From contig CM060911.1 in the NCBI GenBank assembly GCA_030737875.1, positions 52,946,501-53,010,500 of the forward strand: a stretch of 64,000 bases of DNA, written 5' to 3'. A model generated the notes under the pieces. The model was not told where the DNA came from, made no database searches, and saw only the letters and a list, made by a program, of their open reading frames with translations. Below, piece after piece: positions 13,458-24,828 of this stretch. The DNA comes from Allium sativum (Eukaryota > Streptophyta > Magnoliopsida > Asparagales > Amaryllidaceae). Numbering within the stretch: the first letter of the stretch is position 1; the number at the start of each line of letters is the position of its first letter. The position numbers were made by a program, and so were the translations under genes.

Positions 13458-13500
13458 ATAGCCTATGCAGGAGCTCAGCTCTTAAACAACCATAGGCTAT
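13458..13500 (-). other. Hairpin 1 in element 2 leader
   Basis: Perfect 10-bp stem ATAGCCTATG (13458-13467) with CATAGGCTAT (13491-13500), 23-nt loop containing AGGAGCTCAGCTCTTAAAC. It lies downstream of the minus-strand TATA box, so it should be present in the RNA leader. Confidence 0.8.
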
Positions 13501-13578
13501 CAGGACAAATTCACTATTTTATTTCTAAAACCCTAAATATTAAATCTAAATTTGATAAGTGTTAGATCGAACTCGAAT

Positions 13579-13620
13579 ATACCCTGTGAAGGAGCACAGC
13601 TCTTAAACGACACAGGGTAT
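13579..13620 (-). other. Hairpin 2 in element 2 leader
   Basis: Perfect 10-bp stem ATACCCTGTG (13579-13588) with CACAGGGTAT (13611-13620), 22-nt loop containing AGGAGCACAGCTCTTAAAC. The stem differs from hairpin 1 but pairing is preserved and the loop is nearly the same. Confidence 0.8.
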
Positions 13621-13905
13621 GAAGGTTCAGATCTAACCCTTAGTTCAAATCTAAATCTACATACATGAAGTTCTAATCTTTTGGCTATGTGATTCATATT
13701 GAATCATATCTATTAGCGTCATCACCCCCTAATCAAAGAGGATTAGCTAGACATAGCTAAAAGAAAAGAAAATAAAAAGAAAATAACAGACATGAACATA
13801 AATAAAATGCAAATAAAAACTAAATAGAAGAGAGAAAGAAGAGTTTTATTCCAAGCAAAGGATTACAAAATAAAACTAAGTGTCTTTTACAATGAATGAG
13901 ATAAA

Positions 13906-13920
13906 GTGTATTTATAGCTG
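13906..13920 (-). promoter_or_regulatory. TATA box of element 2 LTR (leftward)
   Basis: The minus strand reads CAGCTATAAATACAC. Leftward transcription would start near 13880 and give about 1.8 kb of R/U5 leader before the primer site. Confidence 0.55.
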
Positions 13921-14260
13921 ATATGACAAAGGCTACTTGGCAAATTCCATAATGTGGGACTAAAGAATTAGCCCAACTAACACATAAGCTAGTGTGAACG
14001 GGGTTGTAGAGTAAGAGGCCTTGTAAGTGAGCCAGTGTGAACGCGTACATGAGTGAACTGGTCTGCAATTGAGCCAATGTGAACACAATATGAGTCTTTA
14101 GTGAGCCAAATCTACCCAACTGAACTCTATTTGCAACCGTTCTTCAAGTTTTAAACTCTTCAAGCTTTAGAAATTTCAACTTCACTCTTTTTAAGCAAAT
14201 TCTTCATGCTTTATCCATTAAATGCTCTAAACCAAGCTTTTTATCAACAATCTGAAAACA

Positions 14261-14275
14261 CAGCTATAAATACAC
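14261..14275 (+). promoter_or_regulatory. TATA-like motif facing right
   Basis: CAGCTATAAATACAC, an exact 15-bp inverted copy of the leftward TATA motif 340 bp away. It lies 61 bp before the ATG of the plus-strand reading frame at 14336. Confidence 0.35.
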
Positions 14276-14335
14276 AATATTAATTATTTTAAATAGAAAA
14301 CTAGATAAATAAGCGGATAAAATATACACATTTAC

Positions 14336-14950
14336 GTGTATATCAGTTTTGGTCATCATCTTCATCCGGATCGGTCTCCATCATTCGGGTCGGATCGCGA
14401 TCGCCCACTGGGTTCGGGTCGTGCATGTCCCACAACATCAGATCGTGGCGCTGCATCAGTTCGGATCGGCTCTCATCATCCCTCACTGGATCGGATCGGA
14501 ATGACCTACGCGGATCGGGTCGTAGAAACCCCATCGGATCGGGTCGTAGAAACCCCATCGGATCGGGTCGTGGTCCTCTATTTCCTCGTGAATCCAGTCT
14601 CCATCGGATCATGGTCACCTCACTGGGTCGGTTCGGGCTCCTCTATTCAAGTCAGTCCATTGGGTTCGGGTCACTTCTTCGTGAAGCAACACGGGTCGTC
14701 TCGCGAAGTCTTGATCGGATCGGATCGGCACCATCGGATCGGAGTCCCCCACAAAAGCAGGTCAGATCGGTCGCTATCATCGGATCGTGGTCTTCAGGCA
14801 TCGACGGATCGGGTCGCGCCATCGGTTCGGATCGCCCTTACTTCCACCGATCCGGTCCGGTTCGGGCTGATTTCCTGCAGTTCTTCCAGCAAGCAGTTTA
14901 CGCCATTCGACGGCGTTTTTGACAAATCTAACACTTCTAATCAATCATAA
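14336..14950 (+). other. 204-codon open frame over a GGATCGG-rich tract
   Basis: The frame is rich in Ser, Arg, Asp and Gly because the DNA is built from degenerate repeats of GGATCGG, GGTCGTAGAAACCCCATC and CATCGGATCGG. Long open frames occur on both strands and in two plus-strand frames over the same tract, which is what repeats free of stops produce. There is no recognisable domain. A TATA-like motif sits just upstream, but I treat coding potential as unproven. Confidence 0.25.
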
Positions 14951-15890
14951 AACACACCATAGAGTCATAGCAACATGTAATAGCATCCACAAACACCAAA
15001 CAACAATTCAAATGAAGCAAAATGGATCAAAAGTGGCCAAAACTCCTTATTTTCCCTTAAGCATGTTTAAGTAAAACTAATCATAGGGTTAACGAAACTT
15101 AATCAAATCGAACCAAATTTCCAACAGGAGCATAAAACATTATTTAAGAATTTCTAAACATTTTTCCAGATTTTATTTGTGTATAAATTCGCTAATTAAT
15201 ACTAATTACCCCTTAATCAACCGTAATTAGTGAGAAATCATGCAAATCACTCACCTTTGCCACAAAATAAAACACCAAATCTGAAATACTCTCTGTTTGG
15301 GTCGAATTCCTATGTATAGCAGCAGCTCCAACCTTGCTCTGTTGCTATTTGGCCTTGTTTTGATGTAGTTTAGGCTTAATCTTCACTAAAAATGTGTTTT
15401 GGAGTGGTTTTAGAGGATGGAAGCCATTACTAAGGTCTCAAGAAGGTTTGTGGCGGCTCAAAACTGAAATGAAAGTGACTTCCTAACCCTAATCAGCCCT
15501 CCTATGCCTCTAAACCCGAAATTCCCCTCTGGGCCTAGCCGCTAATCACCCGGTTAAGCCCAATTAAGCTGTTTTTCGCCATCTGAAACTTGTTTCAGCC
15601 ATATCTCCCAAACGTTGAGTCCATTTGGCTATTATGACCACTCTACGGAAAGAGAAACCATCATCCGGAGCCAATGGAAGTGGTTTCAGGTCAAAATTCC
15701 TTTCCAGTCAAAAGTTATGGCCAAAACAGTACCAACTAGGGGTAAAATGGTCATTTAAAAATCTGGAAAAATCCTGGACATGGGAAATGACCCTAATAGT
15801 CGTCTTCCAAAGTTACATGACCATACGACTTCGTATGTGACAGAAATAAATATTCTACGATCCTATGATGCGTAGAATGCGGGTCGTTAC

Positions 15891-17312
15891 TGTAAAACAC
15901 CCATCGGACTGAAGTGGGTGTTCAAAGTCAAACGTCATGCAGATAGCACAATGAAAAAATACAAAGCTCGGCTCATTGCTAAAGGCTATGCACAACATCA
16001 AGGTATTGATTTTGATGAAAATTTATCACCGGTTGCTCGTTTTGAAACGGTGAGAACTCTTCTTTCTTTTGCTGCAAAACTGCAATTGCCAATTTATCAA
16101 TTTGATGTGAAATCAACGTTTCTAAATGGACATTTAGATGAGGAAGTGTATGTGAGTCAACCTGATGGTTTTTGTTGTTAATGGAAATAAGCACAAAGTA
16201 TATAAGCTTAAGAAAGCTCTTTATGGGCTTAAACAAGCTCCACGGGCATGGTACAAAAAAATCGACTCGTATTTTCTTTTAAATGGATTTATGAGGAGTG
16301 AGAATGAGCCTACATTGTATGTGAAAAGTCAGAAAATGGCAACTTTCTAGTTGTTTGCATTTATGTAGATGATATGATTTATATGGGATCAAAAGCTTTG
16401 GTGGCCGAGTTCAAGTCATGCATGCAGAAAGAATTTGAAATGTCAGATTTGGGAGGTTTGCAATATTTTCTTAGTTTGGAGGTAAAGCAATCTAGAGATG
16501 GCATTTTTTGCTCACAAAAAAATATGCAAAAGATCTTCTTCTTAGATTTGGAATGCAGAATTGTAAGGTGGCAGCAACACCCATGAATACAAATGAAAAG
16601 TTGCAACTTGAAGATGGGACAAAACCTGCAAACCCGAGTTGCTACCGAAGTATTATAGGTGGTTGAATTATCTAACTCATACTCACCCTGATATTATGTA
16701 TTCGGTAAGTGTGTTGTCTAGATACATGCATTCTCCTACTATGCAACACTTGGGTGCCGCAAAGAGAGTGTTGCGTTACATTGCTGGAACTTATGATTTT
16801 CGGCTTTGGTATTCAAATTCAGCTAGTTACAACTTGGTCGGATTTAGTGACAGTGACTGGGCGGGTAATATTGATGATCGGAAAAGTACATCCGGGTATG
16901 TTTTCAACTTGGGATCTGCAGCAATTTCATGGAGATCGAAGAAGCAGGATGTAGTTTCTTTATCATCATCTGATGCGGAATATGTTGCTGTAACCTTCGC
17001 AGCATGTCAAGCTGTGTGGTTAAGAAGATTGTCGGTAGACATTGAATATGAGCAAACAAGTGCTACGCCAATATTTTGTGACAATAAGGCTACAATTGCA
17101 ATGACAAAGAATCCTTCATTTCATAGTCATACTAAACATATTGATATACAGTATCATTATGTTCAAAGTCTTACTGCAAATGGAGAGATAGAACTGAAGT
17201 TTTGTGACACAAATGTACAGCTTGCTGATATTATGACAAAAGCACTCTCTGAAGTCAAGCACAACTATTTCCGGAAGAAACTTGGTGTTTGCAGATTTGA
17301 AGCAAGGGGGAG
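15891..17312 (+). pseudogene. Ty1/copia element 1, RT and RNase H remnant
   Basis: The remnant starts inside RT ([20 protein letters not shown], then [10 protein letters not shown]), continues with [10 protein letters not shown] and a YVDD catalytic motif at 16362-16373, and ends with a well-kept RNase H (SDSDWAGNIDDRKSTSGY, SSSDAEY, HIDIQYH) in one frame at 16639-17319. Gag, protease and integrase are absent; the left end abuts the LTR of gypsy element 2. Frame breaks occur near 16170, near 16350 and at 16540-16640, so it cannot make a working protein. A polypurine tract (AGCAAGGGGGAG, 17301-17312) follows directly and marks the 3' LTR. Confidence 0.9.
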
Positions 17313-17512
17313 TGTTTAATTAAATGCTTCAAATGATATTTGTCGTTTCATGCTTATCTTATTTGTTGAATAAGTCATAGTTGTCCTAGTTTGCTGTAGA
17401 TGCTAGAGTTTAGGATCTTTTTTTTAATATATTTTCAACATGTAGCCTGTTATAAAAAGGCATTCAGTTCTATTGAATAATAATATTGAGCAAGCCATTG
17501 TTTCGAAACCTA
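17313..17512 (+). repeat. 3' LTR of copia element 1 (about 200 bp, right end uncertain)
   Basis: Starts with TGTTTAATTAAATG directly after the polypurine tract and has a TATA box (TATAAAAAGG, 17451-17460). It probably ends at AACCTACA near 17512, where a different copia element begins. Such short LTRs are common in copia elements. The 5' LTR is not in the window, so the right boundary cannot be confirmed. Confidence 0.6.
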
Positions 17513-20500
17513 CATCTTATTTTAATTCTTCTGCACAATTTTTAGTTTTGCTTCAACAAAAGGGAAATGAAACAGCCAAAATACAAGACTTACTTGATGA
17601 TGGATGGTACCTAGATTCTAGAGTCATTAACCATGTGACCAACAACTTGGACAATCTGAATTTTGGAAGCAAGGAGTACAATGGTAACAAAACATTAATT
17701 GTAGGTAATGGTAAGTCAGTGCACATATCTTATATTGGAAATGCAAGAATTGATGATACTAGGAAATTATACCTAAATAATTTACTCTATGTACCATTAA
17801 TAAGAAAAAAATCTCTTAAGTGTCTCTCAATTAGCCAATGACGACATAGTATATTTTGAATTTTACCTTAAGTTTTATTTGGTAAAAGGCTTATTAATAA
17901 AAGAAACTCTGTTGCAGGGTAGAGAGTGTAAGGGGATTTACAAATTTGATGTTACCAATTCAAGAATTTCAAGTTCTAAAGGAAACAACAATGAACTCAT
18001 CAAGTTAATAGTGTTGAAAGTAATAGTAACTTTGACGTATGGCATAATAAACTGAGTTACCCCAGTTTGAACGTTGTATAAAGAATATTAAGTAGCAATA
18101 ATATTGATGTTAGAAATTTCCTCTAACCCATGTATGCACTTATTGTCAAATTGGCAAGAGTCACAAACTTGCATTTCTAGATTCTGAGAGAAAGTACACT
18201 AAGCCACTTGAATTGATAGCTATAGATTTTATGAGGCCTAACATTAACTGTGTATACAAACATTACATATCATTCATAGATGCTTATTCTAGACATATGT
18301 GGATATATTTACTAAAAGCAAAATATGAAACTTCTAGTGTTGTACTACAGTTTGTTGCTCTGATGCAGAAAGACAAATCAATTGTCAAGTTAAAACTATT
18401 TAAAAATTGATGAAGGAAACAAATTTTTCCTGCTTTAAGAGTTTTTTCAAAAAAAGGTATATCACACAGATTTACTTGTCCATGTACTTCTAAACAGACC
18501 TCATTGAAAGACAACAAAAATACAAAGTAGAAACAGGCTTAACTTGTTCAAGCATCAAGGGCTCTTAAATTTTTGCCTGGTGCTTTCATAATAGAAGTTT
18601 GTTAAATTAACAGGCTCACAACAAAAAATTTAAACTATTAAACTCCATTGGAAGTTCTTACAAAAGTTAAACCTAACAACAAAATATAAAAGTATTTGGG
18701 TTTCTATGTTTCCCTTATTTAAGGCCCTACAACTCACATAAATTACAATTTATTTCCTCTCCTCGTGCTTTTCTGGGTTATGCTACTAGATTTAATGGTT
18801 ACAAATGTCTTGATAAGAATGGAAGGGTTTTTATCTCAAGATATTATGTGTTTAATGAAAACGGATTTCCTTTTAGGAAGGAAGAAATAAAAACAACTAG
18901 TAAAATACGTAATCTAAAGTATTCTATACCAAGTGTAATTAGCAGTCCAGATGTTGTCATATCTGGTTAAGAAAAGATAGGTACAAACTTGAAGTTCAAT
19001 GAAAGCCAGGGAGACCCTCAACACACAGTGCCAGAATGTAGGCCATGATAAGTGTCAACTCCAACAATCAGGGACAGTCTTAGTCAACCTTGTAATGAGG
19101 ACCAACAAACTTCCAACCAACAAACTACTGGCATGAGTCAAGGAAGTGCTGATTGGTACACTGACACAAGTGACAATGTACCATACCAAGCATCTGAACC
19201 CAAAAAGCATCACATGATCACTAGAGCAAAAGTGACATCTTCAAACCAAAGGTGTACAATATAACTACTGAACCGACATCATATCAGCAAGTTTCTTACA
19301 GTAAAGAATGGAAAGAAGCTATGTGGGATAAGTATAATGCTTTAATAAAGAACAACACTAGGGAACTTGTTGCAATAAATGGACTTTCAGAGTCAAAACA
19401 AATACTGGTGGTACAATTTCTAAGTATAAAGCTAGACTGGCAGGCAAGGGGTTTTCATAGCAATGTAGGTTTGATTTCAAAGAAACTTTCTCATCTGTTG
19501 TAAAACCCTCATCCATCAGAATTGTTTTAATAATTGCATTATATAGAAATGGAAAATTAAACAACTTGATGTAAACAATGCTTTTCTAGATGGTGATTTG
19601 CAGATAGAACTTTTTATGGAACAGCCTAAAGGGTCGAAACAACAACGGAATGAAAGAGATGTGTGTAGGTTAATTAAAGAAGACCATATATAAGCTAAAA
19701 CAAGCTCTAGGGTTTGGTTTGAAAAGCTGAAGGCAACCGTAGTAAAATTATCTACCAATCAACAAAATCTTATAACTCTTTATTTACTAAATTCGCTCAC
19801 AACACTATTACCGATATACTTATTTATGTCGATGATTTTATAATTACAAGCAAGAATGAGGGGGAGATCATGAAGGTAACATAATGCCTCAATACAGAAT
19901 TCCCTCTAAGGACTTAGGAGACCTCACTTATTTTTTGGGAATTGAAGTTGCCAGAGTTTCAAGTATTGAAATGTACTTAAGTCAGAAAAAGTACATTTCA
20001 GAATTTCTTCTCAAATGCAACATAGGCAAAGAAAATCCTATATTTACTCATATGATAAGCAATTCTCACTTGTCAAAAAACAAGGTTGAACATATAGAAA
20101 ATGAGAAGCAATACTGAAGCTTAGTAGGAGCTCTGCAATATGCAATAATAGCAAGACCTGACATCTCATATAGTTTAAATAAGATCAGTCATTTCATGCA
20201 GGAACCATTAAGTGAACATGGGAAGGATGTAAAAAAAATCTTACAGTATTAAAAGGGAACTCATCAACTACATGCTAAGACTACAATCAAGCAACTCTCT
20301 CAAAATAAATGCCTATTCTGATTCTAGTTGGGCAAATGACTACGATGACAGAAAATTAACTTCATGTTATTGCATACTTTTAGGTAGCAACCCGATATCT
20401 TGATGTGCGAAAAAACAAACTATTGTGTCTAGATCAAGTATTGAGGCAGAATACAAATGTATAACAAGTATCTACGTAGAAATTATGTGGATTCAATCCT

Positions 20501-20870
20501 TGTTGAATGAACAACAAATAACTACTAACCGAATTGCCACTGTTTGTGGTGTGACAATATGAGTGCTATAACATTTACATCAAACTAAGTACTTCACTCA
20601 AGAACTAAGCATATGGAGTTGGATATATATTTTGTCAGAGAACAAGTCAACAAAGTAAAATCTACGCGTAAACACATACCATCAGCTTACCAAATAGCAG
20701 ATGCCATTGAAAAAGCCTCTGTCGAAGCAAAGCTTTGTTCACTTTTGAGAAAAACCGTGTATGGTAGATCCTCAAGCCAAAGCAATGCAACAGTTCGTCT
20801 CTATCTAGGCAAAGACTCACAAATAAGAGACACGACAAGGAAGATCAAGCATGCGAGTCAAAAAGCGAAC
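17513..20870 (+). pseudogene. Ty1/copia element 2, decayed pol
   Basis: Recognisable pieces in order: protease start (WYLDSRVINHVT near 17605; the usual active site is DSGA, here DSRV), GAG-pre-integrase, integrase (IDFMRP, SFIDAYSRHMWIYLLKAK, about 18215-18330), FLGYATRFNGYKCLDKNGR near 18775, RT (SKEWKEAMWDKYNALIKN near 19285, LDVNNAFLDGDL near 19570, YVDDF at 19825-19839, DLGDLTYFLGIE near 19915), and RNase H with SDSSWANDYDDRKLTS near 20320 and SIEAEYKC near 20440. Numerous stops and frameshifts separate them. No gag and no LTRs could be placed. It belongs to a different copia lineage from element 1, judging by the distinct RT and RNase H sequence. Confidence 0.85.
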
Positions 20871-21159
20871 TGATTCTTGCTACTGCTCATGAATCAGTCC
20901 ACATCTTACCGCTATCGTGGATGCGTCTTCCACCTCTATTCTCCGCTGAGCATAACATTTCTTTTCCGATGATTTATCATGTCCTCCAGCATATGATTCA
21001 GATACTTGCAAAGCCTAGCATTGCCTAGTGTTTGAGTGGGAGAGTAAAAGAAATAAAATGAATCGATCAAAAAGTTTGCAAGCACAACTGACCAATTTAA
21101 GTCGGTGTATGTGTCAGATGCGTCTTAAGTGGGGTCCACATTGTTACCCTTTCAGAACG
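20871..21159. other. Unassigned interval
   Basis: Follows the last copia coding similarity. It may include the remains of that element's 3' LTR, but there is no TG...CA pair or duplicated partner. No gene seen. Confidence 0.4.
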
Positions 21160-22190
21160 AACCGTTGGAATTTAGCCATTTGCGTCAAACGCGTCGGACG
21201 CGTCAAAACGCCAAACGACTATTTCTCGACGTCTGTTAATTTCTCTTTGTTTTCAATATATATGCAACCTCATTTTCCCCTTTTTTCTCTATCAACTCAT
21301 CCCAAATTCGAATTTTCAGAATTTATTTCGTGAATCGTCGTCAACATTTTCAGGTAAACGTTGTTATTTTCTTGTTTTTCATCTCAATATCTATCACATA
21401 TGTTTTTTCCGGATTTTTTTGAATTTTTTTACAGAATGTCAAGTAGCCAATCGTCTTCTACTCGCACTATCATTGACCGGAATAACGAACGAACCAACAC
21501 TTCTATTGACGTTTGCATGAAGATTTTGCCGCAGCGTCAAGGTTCTGTGACAAAGTGGTACGAGGACATTACCATGCTTTTCAACCAGCGCACTGACCGC
21601 AATTACAATGCAAGCTAGGTAAATAACAAGTTTGACAATCTCAAGAGGGACTGGTACTCGTGGAACCGGCTACTACAGAGATCTGGCGGGTATTGCAACG
21701 AGAAGGACACCGTTGGTGGCACTGACTAGTGATGGGATACAGTACCCGCACAGTGCCGCAAATACAAACATGTATCTCCCGATAGATTCAGTGAGTTTGA
21801 CACTCTTTTTGGAGGCTGCATGAAAACAACAATGTCAGTTTATAGTTCCACGAGACCCCCAGTTATTGTGCATTTCGCAGTCCAGTTCTACGGTGATTTC
21901 ATTAGGGGTGATACTGTTAAGATCTCTTGTCGTCCAGCTCGTCGACATGCTAGGCAGAGTGTCGACCCGTCTTATTCTGCTCCTCCTGCCATGTCATAGG
22001 ACGATATTATCGCGTCGATGACTGTCGTTTCCGCTATGGACGACTATGAGGATTGGGAGGTGGCATTGTGCGTGACGGAGTATCAAGCCAGAGCGAACAA
22101 CCCTTTTTTTTTTTGTTGGACAAGATGAAGCAGCTTAGAAAATGTGTCTGTTATTCTGTTGATAAGCTTAGGAGAAATACATTGTAGTGT
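21160..22190 (+). pseudogene. Myb/SANT-like gene of PIF/Harbinger type, broken
   Basis: Downstream of GCGTCGGACGCGTC at 21191-21204 lies a transcribed-looking leader, an 81-bp 5' intron (21354-21434, CAG/GTAAAC to ACAG) and an ATG at 21436. The protein has a Myb/SANT-like trihelix pattern: SVTKWYEDITMLFNQRTDRN, then after an in-frame stop at 21616 the third helix NNKFDNLKRDWYSWNRLL. Two adjacent stops follow near 21727, then RKYKHVSPDRFSEFDTLFGG. Such proteins accompany PIF/Harbinger transposases and bind DNA; no transposase is present here. Two further copies of this gene type lie at 25128 and 63046, on the minus strand, with the same leader-intron-ATG layout. I infer an inactivated transposon accessory gene. 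Confidence 0.65.
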
Positions 22191-24433
22191 TGTTTTTGCA
22201 TTTTCTGTTTTTTAATTCTGCACTTTAATTTCTGCACTTTGTATTTTGCAATTTTTGTATTTTGAAATTTGAATTGTACAATTATACTCTGCAATTTGTA
22301 TTCTTTATTCTACTACTTTATCAAACACAAACAAATAAATCATAAAAAATAACAATAAACATTTCATTTTGCCTCTTTTGAAACAAAAAACGCATTTCTC
22401 GTTCGTGAAAATATGCTTCTCCAACCCCTTTAAATACCTATGTCAAATGCTGAAGCCCAAATGCAATGTATATAAATACCAGACGTGTATTTTCTCTGGT
22501 ACGTTAAGTTTTGTACAATTTGTCATAGATAAAATACATCGTTTTTCTTGATCTCTGCGAGTATTCTTTCAAGAAAAAAAAAAGGCAAAACTAACGTGAA
22601 GCGTGACAAAAGAAACAAAACAGGGGATCACTTCTTAGGTTTACGTAGACCAATTATAATAAAATAGGATGGTTTATATATAATTATATATGACTAAAAC
22701 TGTTCGGTTTTATCAAGTCCATATGGTTTTGTCGCAGATTCCTTTGAATTTGGTCAAGCATGTGGACCGTCGTCATAGTTAGGCCACATTACCACTAGCC
22801 TTGCTGTCTCCACACACGACAACAACAAAAACATGAATTCATGACATGCCATGACACCTAACATACGTGAACAAGTACGAGTCATGCTAGCTTAAATCAT
22901 ATGGTACGGTAATTATGATTTTCTCCTTAATTTTTTTTACTTTGGATAACATAACTAGTAACAAAATTATAGTATTAAAGAAATGGATAGCACAACAGAT
23001 TTAATTATAATTAGGCTTGATTGAATATTCATTTCATGAGTAGACTTCTAAGCCATACAGCTTAAAAATATATATGGGGAAATGAACTGTTTTTGATGGA
23101 AACAATAGCACAAATGAAAACGGAGGGATTCGGAGAGAGCTCTTCAATGGGAGTTGGAAGTACATATCAAAGCTCCATCCTCATCAACGTCCATTTAGAT
23201 CCACAAAAAGCTGTTTAACTGAGACATTCATTCATTGGTAGGTGAACATGTGACAATGACACTCCATTGACCACATCGAAGCCTTCGTCATTATACATAT
23301 TTCACACGTAAAAAACATCAAGACTGACAAATACGTGGAAAGCAAAGCATGACAAATCAAGTAAATTGACCATGGTTGAAACTCCGGCCTTCATTCTTTT
23401 ATTGGTCATAACTCATATAAATATAACCATGCTGTTATTGGATGGTTACGTGTATATATAAACCAACAAGTCATCCAAGCAAATCAGAGTGGATGAGCCG
23501 TAGCCTACAAGCATTATTGCTTCAGTTCATTTGCCTGGCACAAAACAGGTAAAATGCATCTTTATAGTAAATAGGAGTATATACATATTTTTCATACAGC
23601 GTATCTTATTTCTATTTTGAAAGATCTACCCAGCATATAATTTAATTTGCTTCAACTTTTTGGTTGTGCTACAGTGATTTATTTGTATAGGTAACTTAGA
23701 TAAGTTATTTGCTTACCTAAGTGGACAATTTAGAGCAAGCAAAGTCACTTTTTTTGACATTAGCATCCATAATTTGATACCAGAAAGAGAAATCATGTTC
23801 CAGTGTAAATTAGTTGAATGTCTGTCTCAAATTACCACAGATCGTTGTAATTAATTAACAATTAATCTTCTTTTACTTCATGTCAGCACAAGGCAAGAAT
23901 GACTGCGCTGGATTATACAAAGCAGGAATCTAGTAAGAAAAGGAGCTAGTCGCATTGATTATACAAAGAAAGTGAAGAAGAGAAAAGGTGAAAAAATTAA
24001 ACTATATGCCGACTAGATCAAATCATGCGCCTGATTGTTCTCTGTCTCCATGTTGTGATAAGTGAGGACATGTAAGAAGAAGAACAGAAGAATTGAATCC
24101 TATACTGACCCAGTCAGCTAATTAGGAATTTAGGAGTGTTTGAATTTCATTAAAGATGCATGCAATACAGCAGATATGTATAGATTAAATGCATACGTAT
24201 GTCATGGCAGGACCGTTCTTTTCCATCCATGTGAAATGGAACAAAGCAATTCCATATTTGGGTCTATCAGGACCTCTTACATGTGACATCATATCTCAAA
24301 CACGTACAGATGTTTGACGTGACTTCCTATAAATCTTCTACGAGCCTTCCCAACGTGTTGGGTTGCTTTCGGTACAGCGTGGATTTCCAAAGTAACCCCT
24401 GCCCAACAAGAGAAATTTTAAAATTGTCTCGGC
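22191..24433. other. Gene-poor AT-rich interval without recognised repeats
   Basis: No coding similarity and no long open frame. At 23451-23550 a TATA-like TATATATAAACC is followed by an exon-like stretch ending CAAAACAG/GTAAAATG (donor near 23549); an acceptor-like TTCATGTCAG lies at about 23878-23887. This could be a short spliced non-coding transcript, but nothing proves it. The motif GATTATACAAAG occurs twice near 23915 and 23960. Confidence 0.3.
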
Positions 24434-24828
24434 TAAGGGTGCGTTCTTAACGAATGGAAACGAGGTATTTGAACGTAACATTTGAACGGGAAATGTGAGC
24501 GTGATACTGTAGCGAGTGGGAATTGTGTTTTTAGATACGAACGGGGTATTTGAGCGGTGTATCTGAACGTGGTATTTAATTGTTAAATTAATTGTTTTGA
24601 ATTAATTAAATATTAATTGCATAAAATAAAACAACTACATTTTTCATTACACGATCAGAAATACAAACATAAAGAACACAACAAGACTGAAATTAAAACA
24701 AATACACGAAAATTTAAAATAAACAACGATGTGGTAATAAGCTCAACTCTGCTAAAATAAACCCACGTATTTCCTCATGGTAAGCTCCTGAACAATATCC
24801 ACATTCCGAGCATCATTGCGGAAAATCG

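Larger units (their letters stand above)
12041..15890 (-). repeat. 5' LTR of element 2 (about 3.85 kb)
   Basis: The plus-strand ends are TGTGACGGCCCGC at 12041 and GCGGGTCGTTAC at 15890. They mirror each other imperfectly, and the expected final CA is mutated. The right end abuts the copia RT at 15891. The LTR contains a minus-strand TATA box (13906-13920), two hairpins with a shared loop (13458-13620), a GGATCGG-rich tract (14360-14880) and, near the U3 end (about 15590-15700), the block ending in CATATCTCCCAAACG...GAGTCCATTTGG that resembles the U3 ends of elements A, B and C. No conserved protein is encoded. Confidence 0.75.

Noticed and set aside
23100..23180. Possible miR159/319-like precursor (GAGAGAGCTCTTC)
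   Set aside because: No complementary arm within a plausible precursor distance and no match to the mature sequence.
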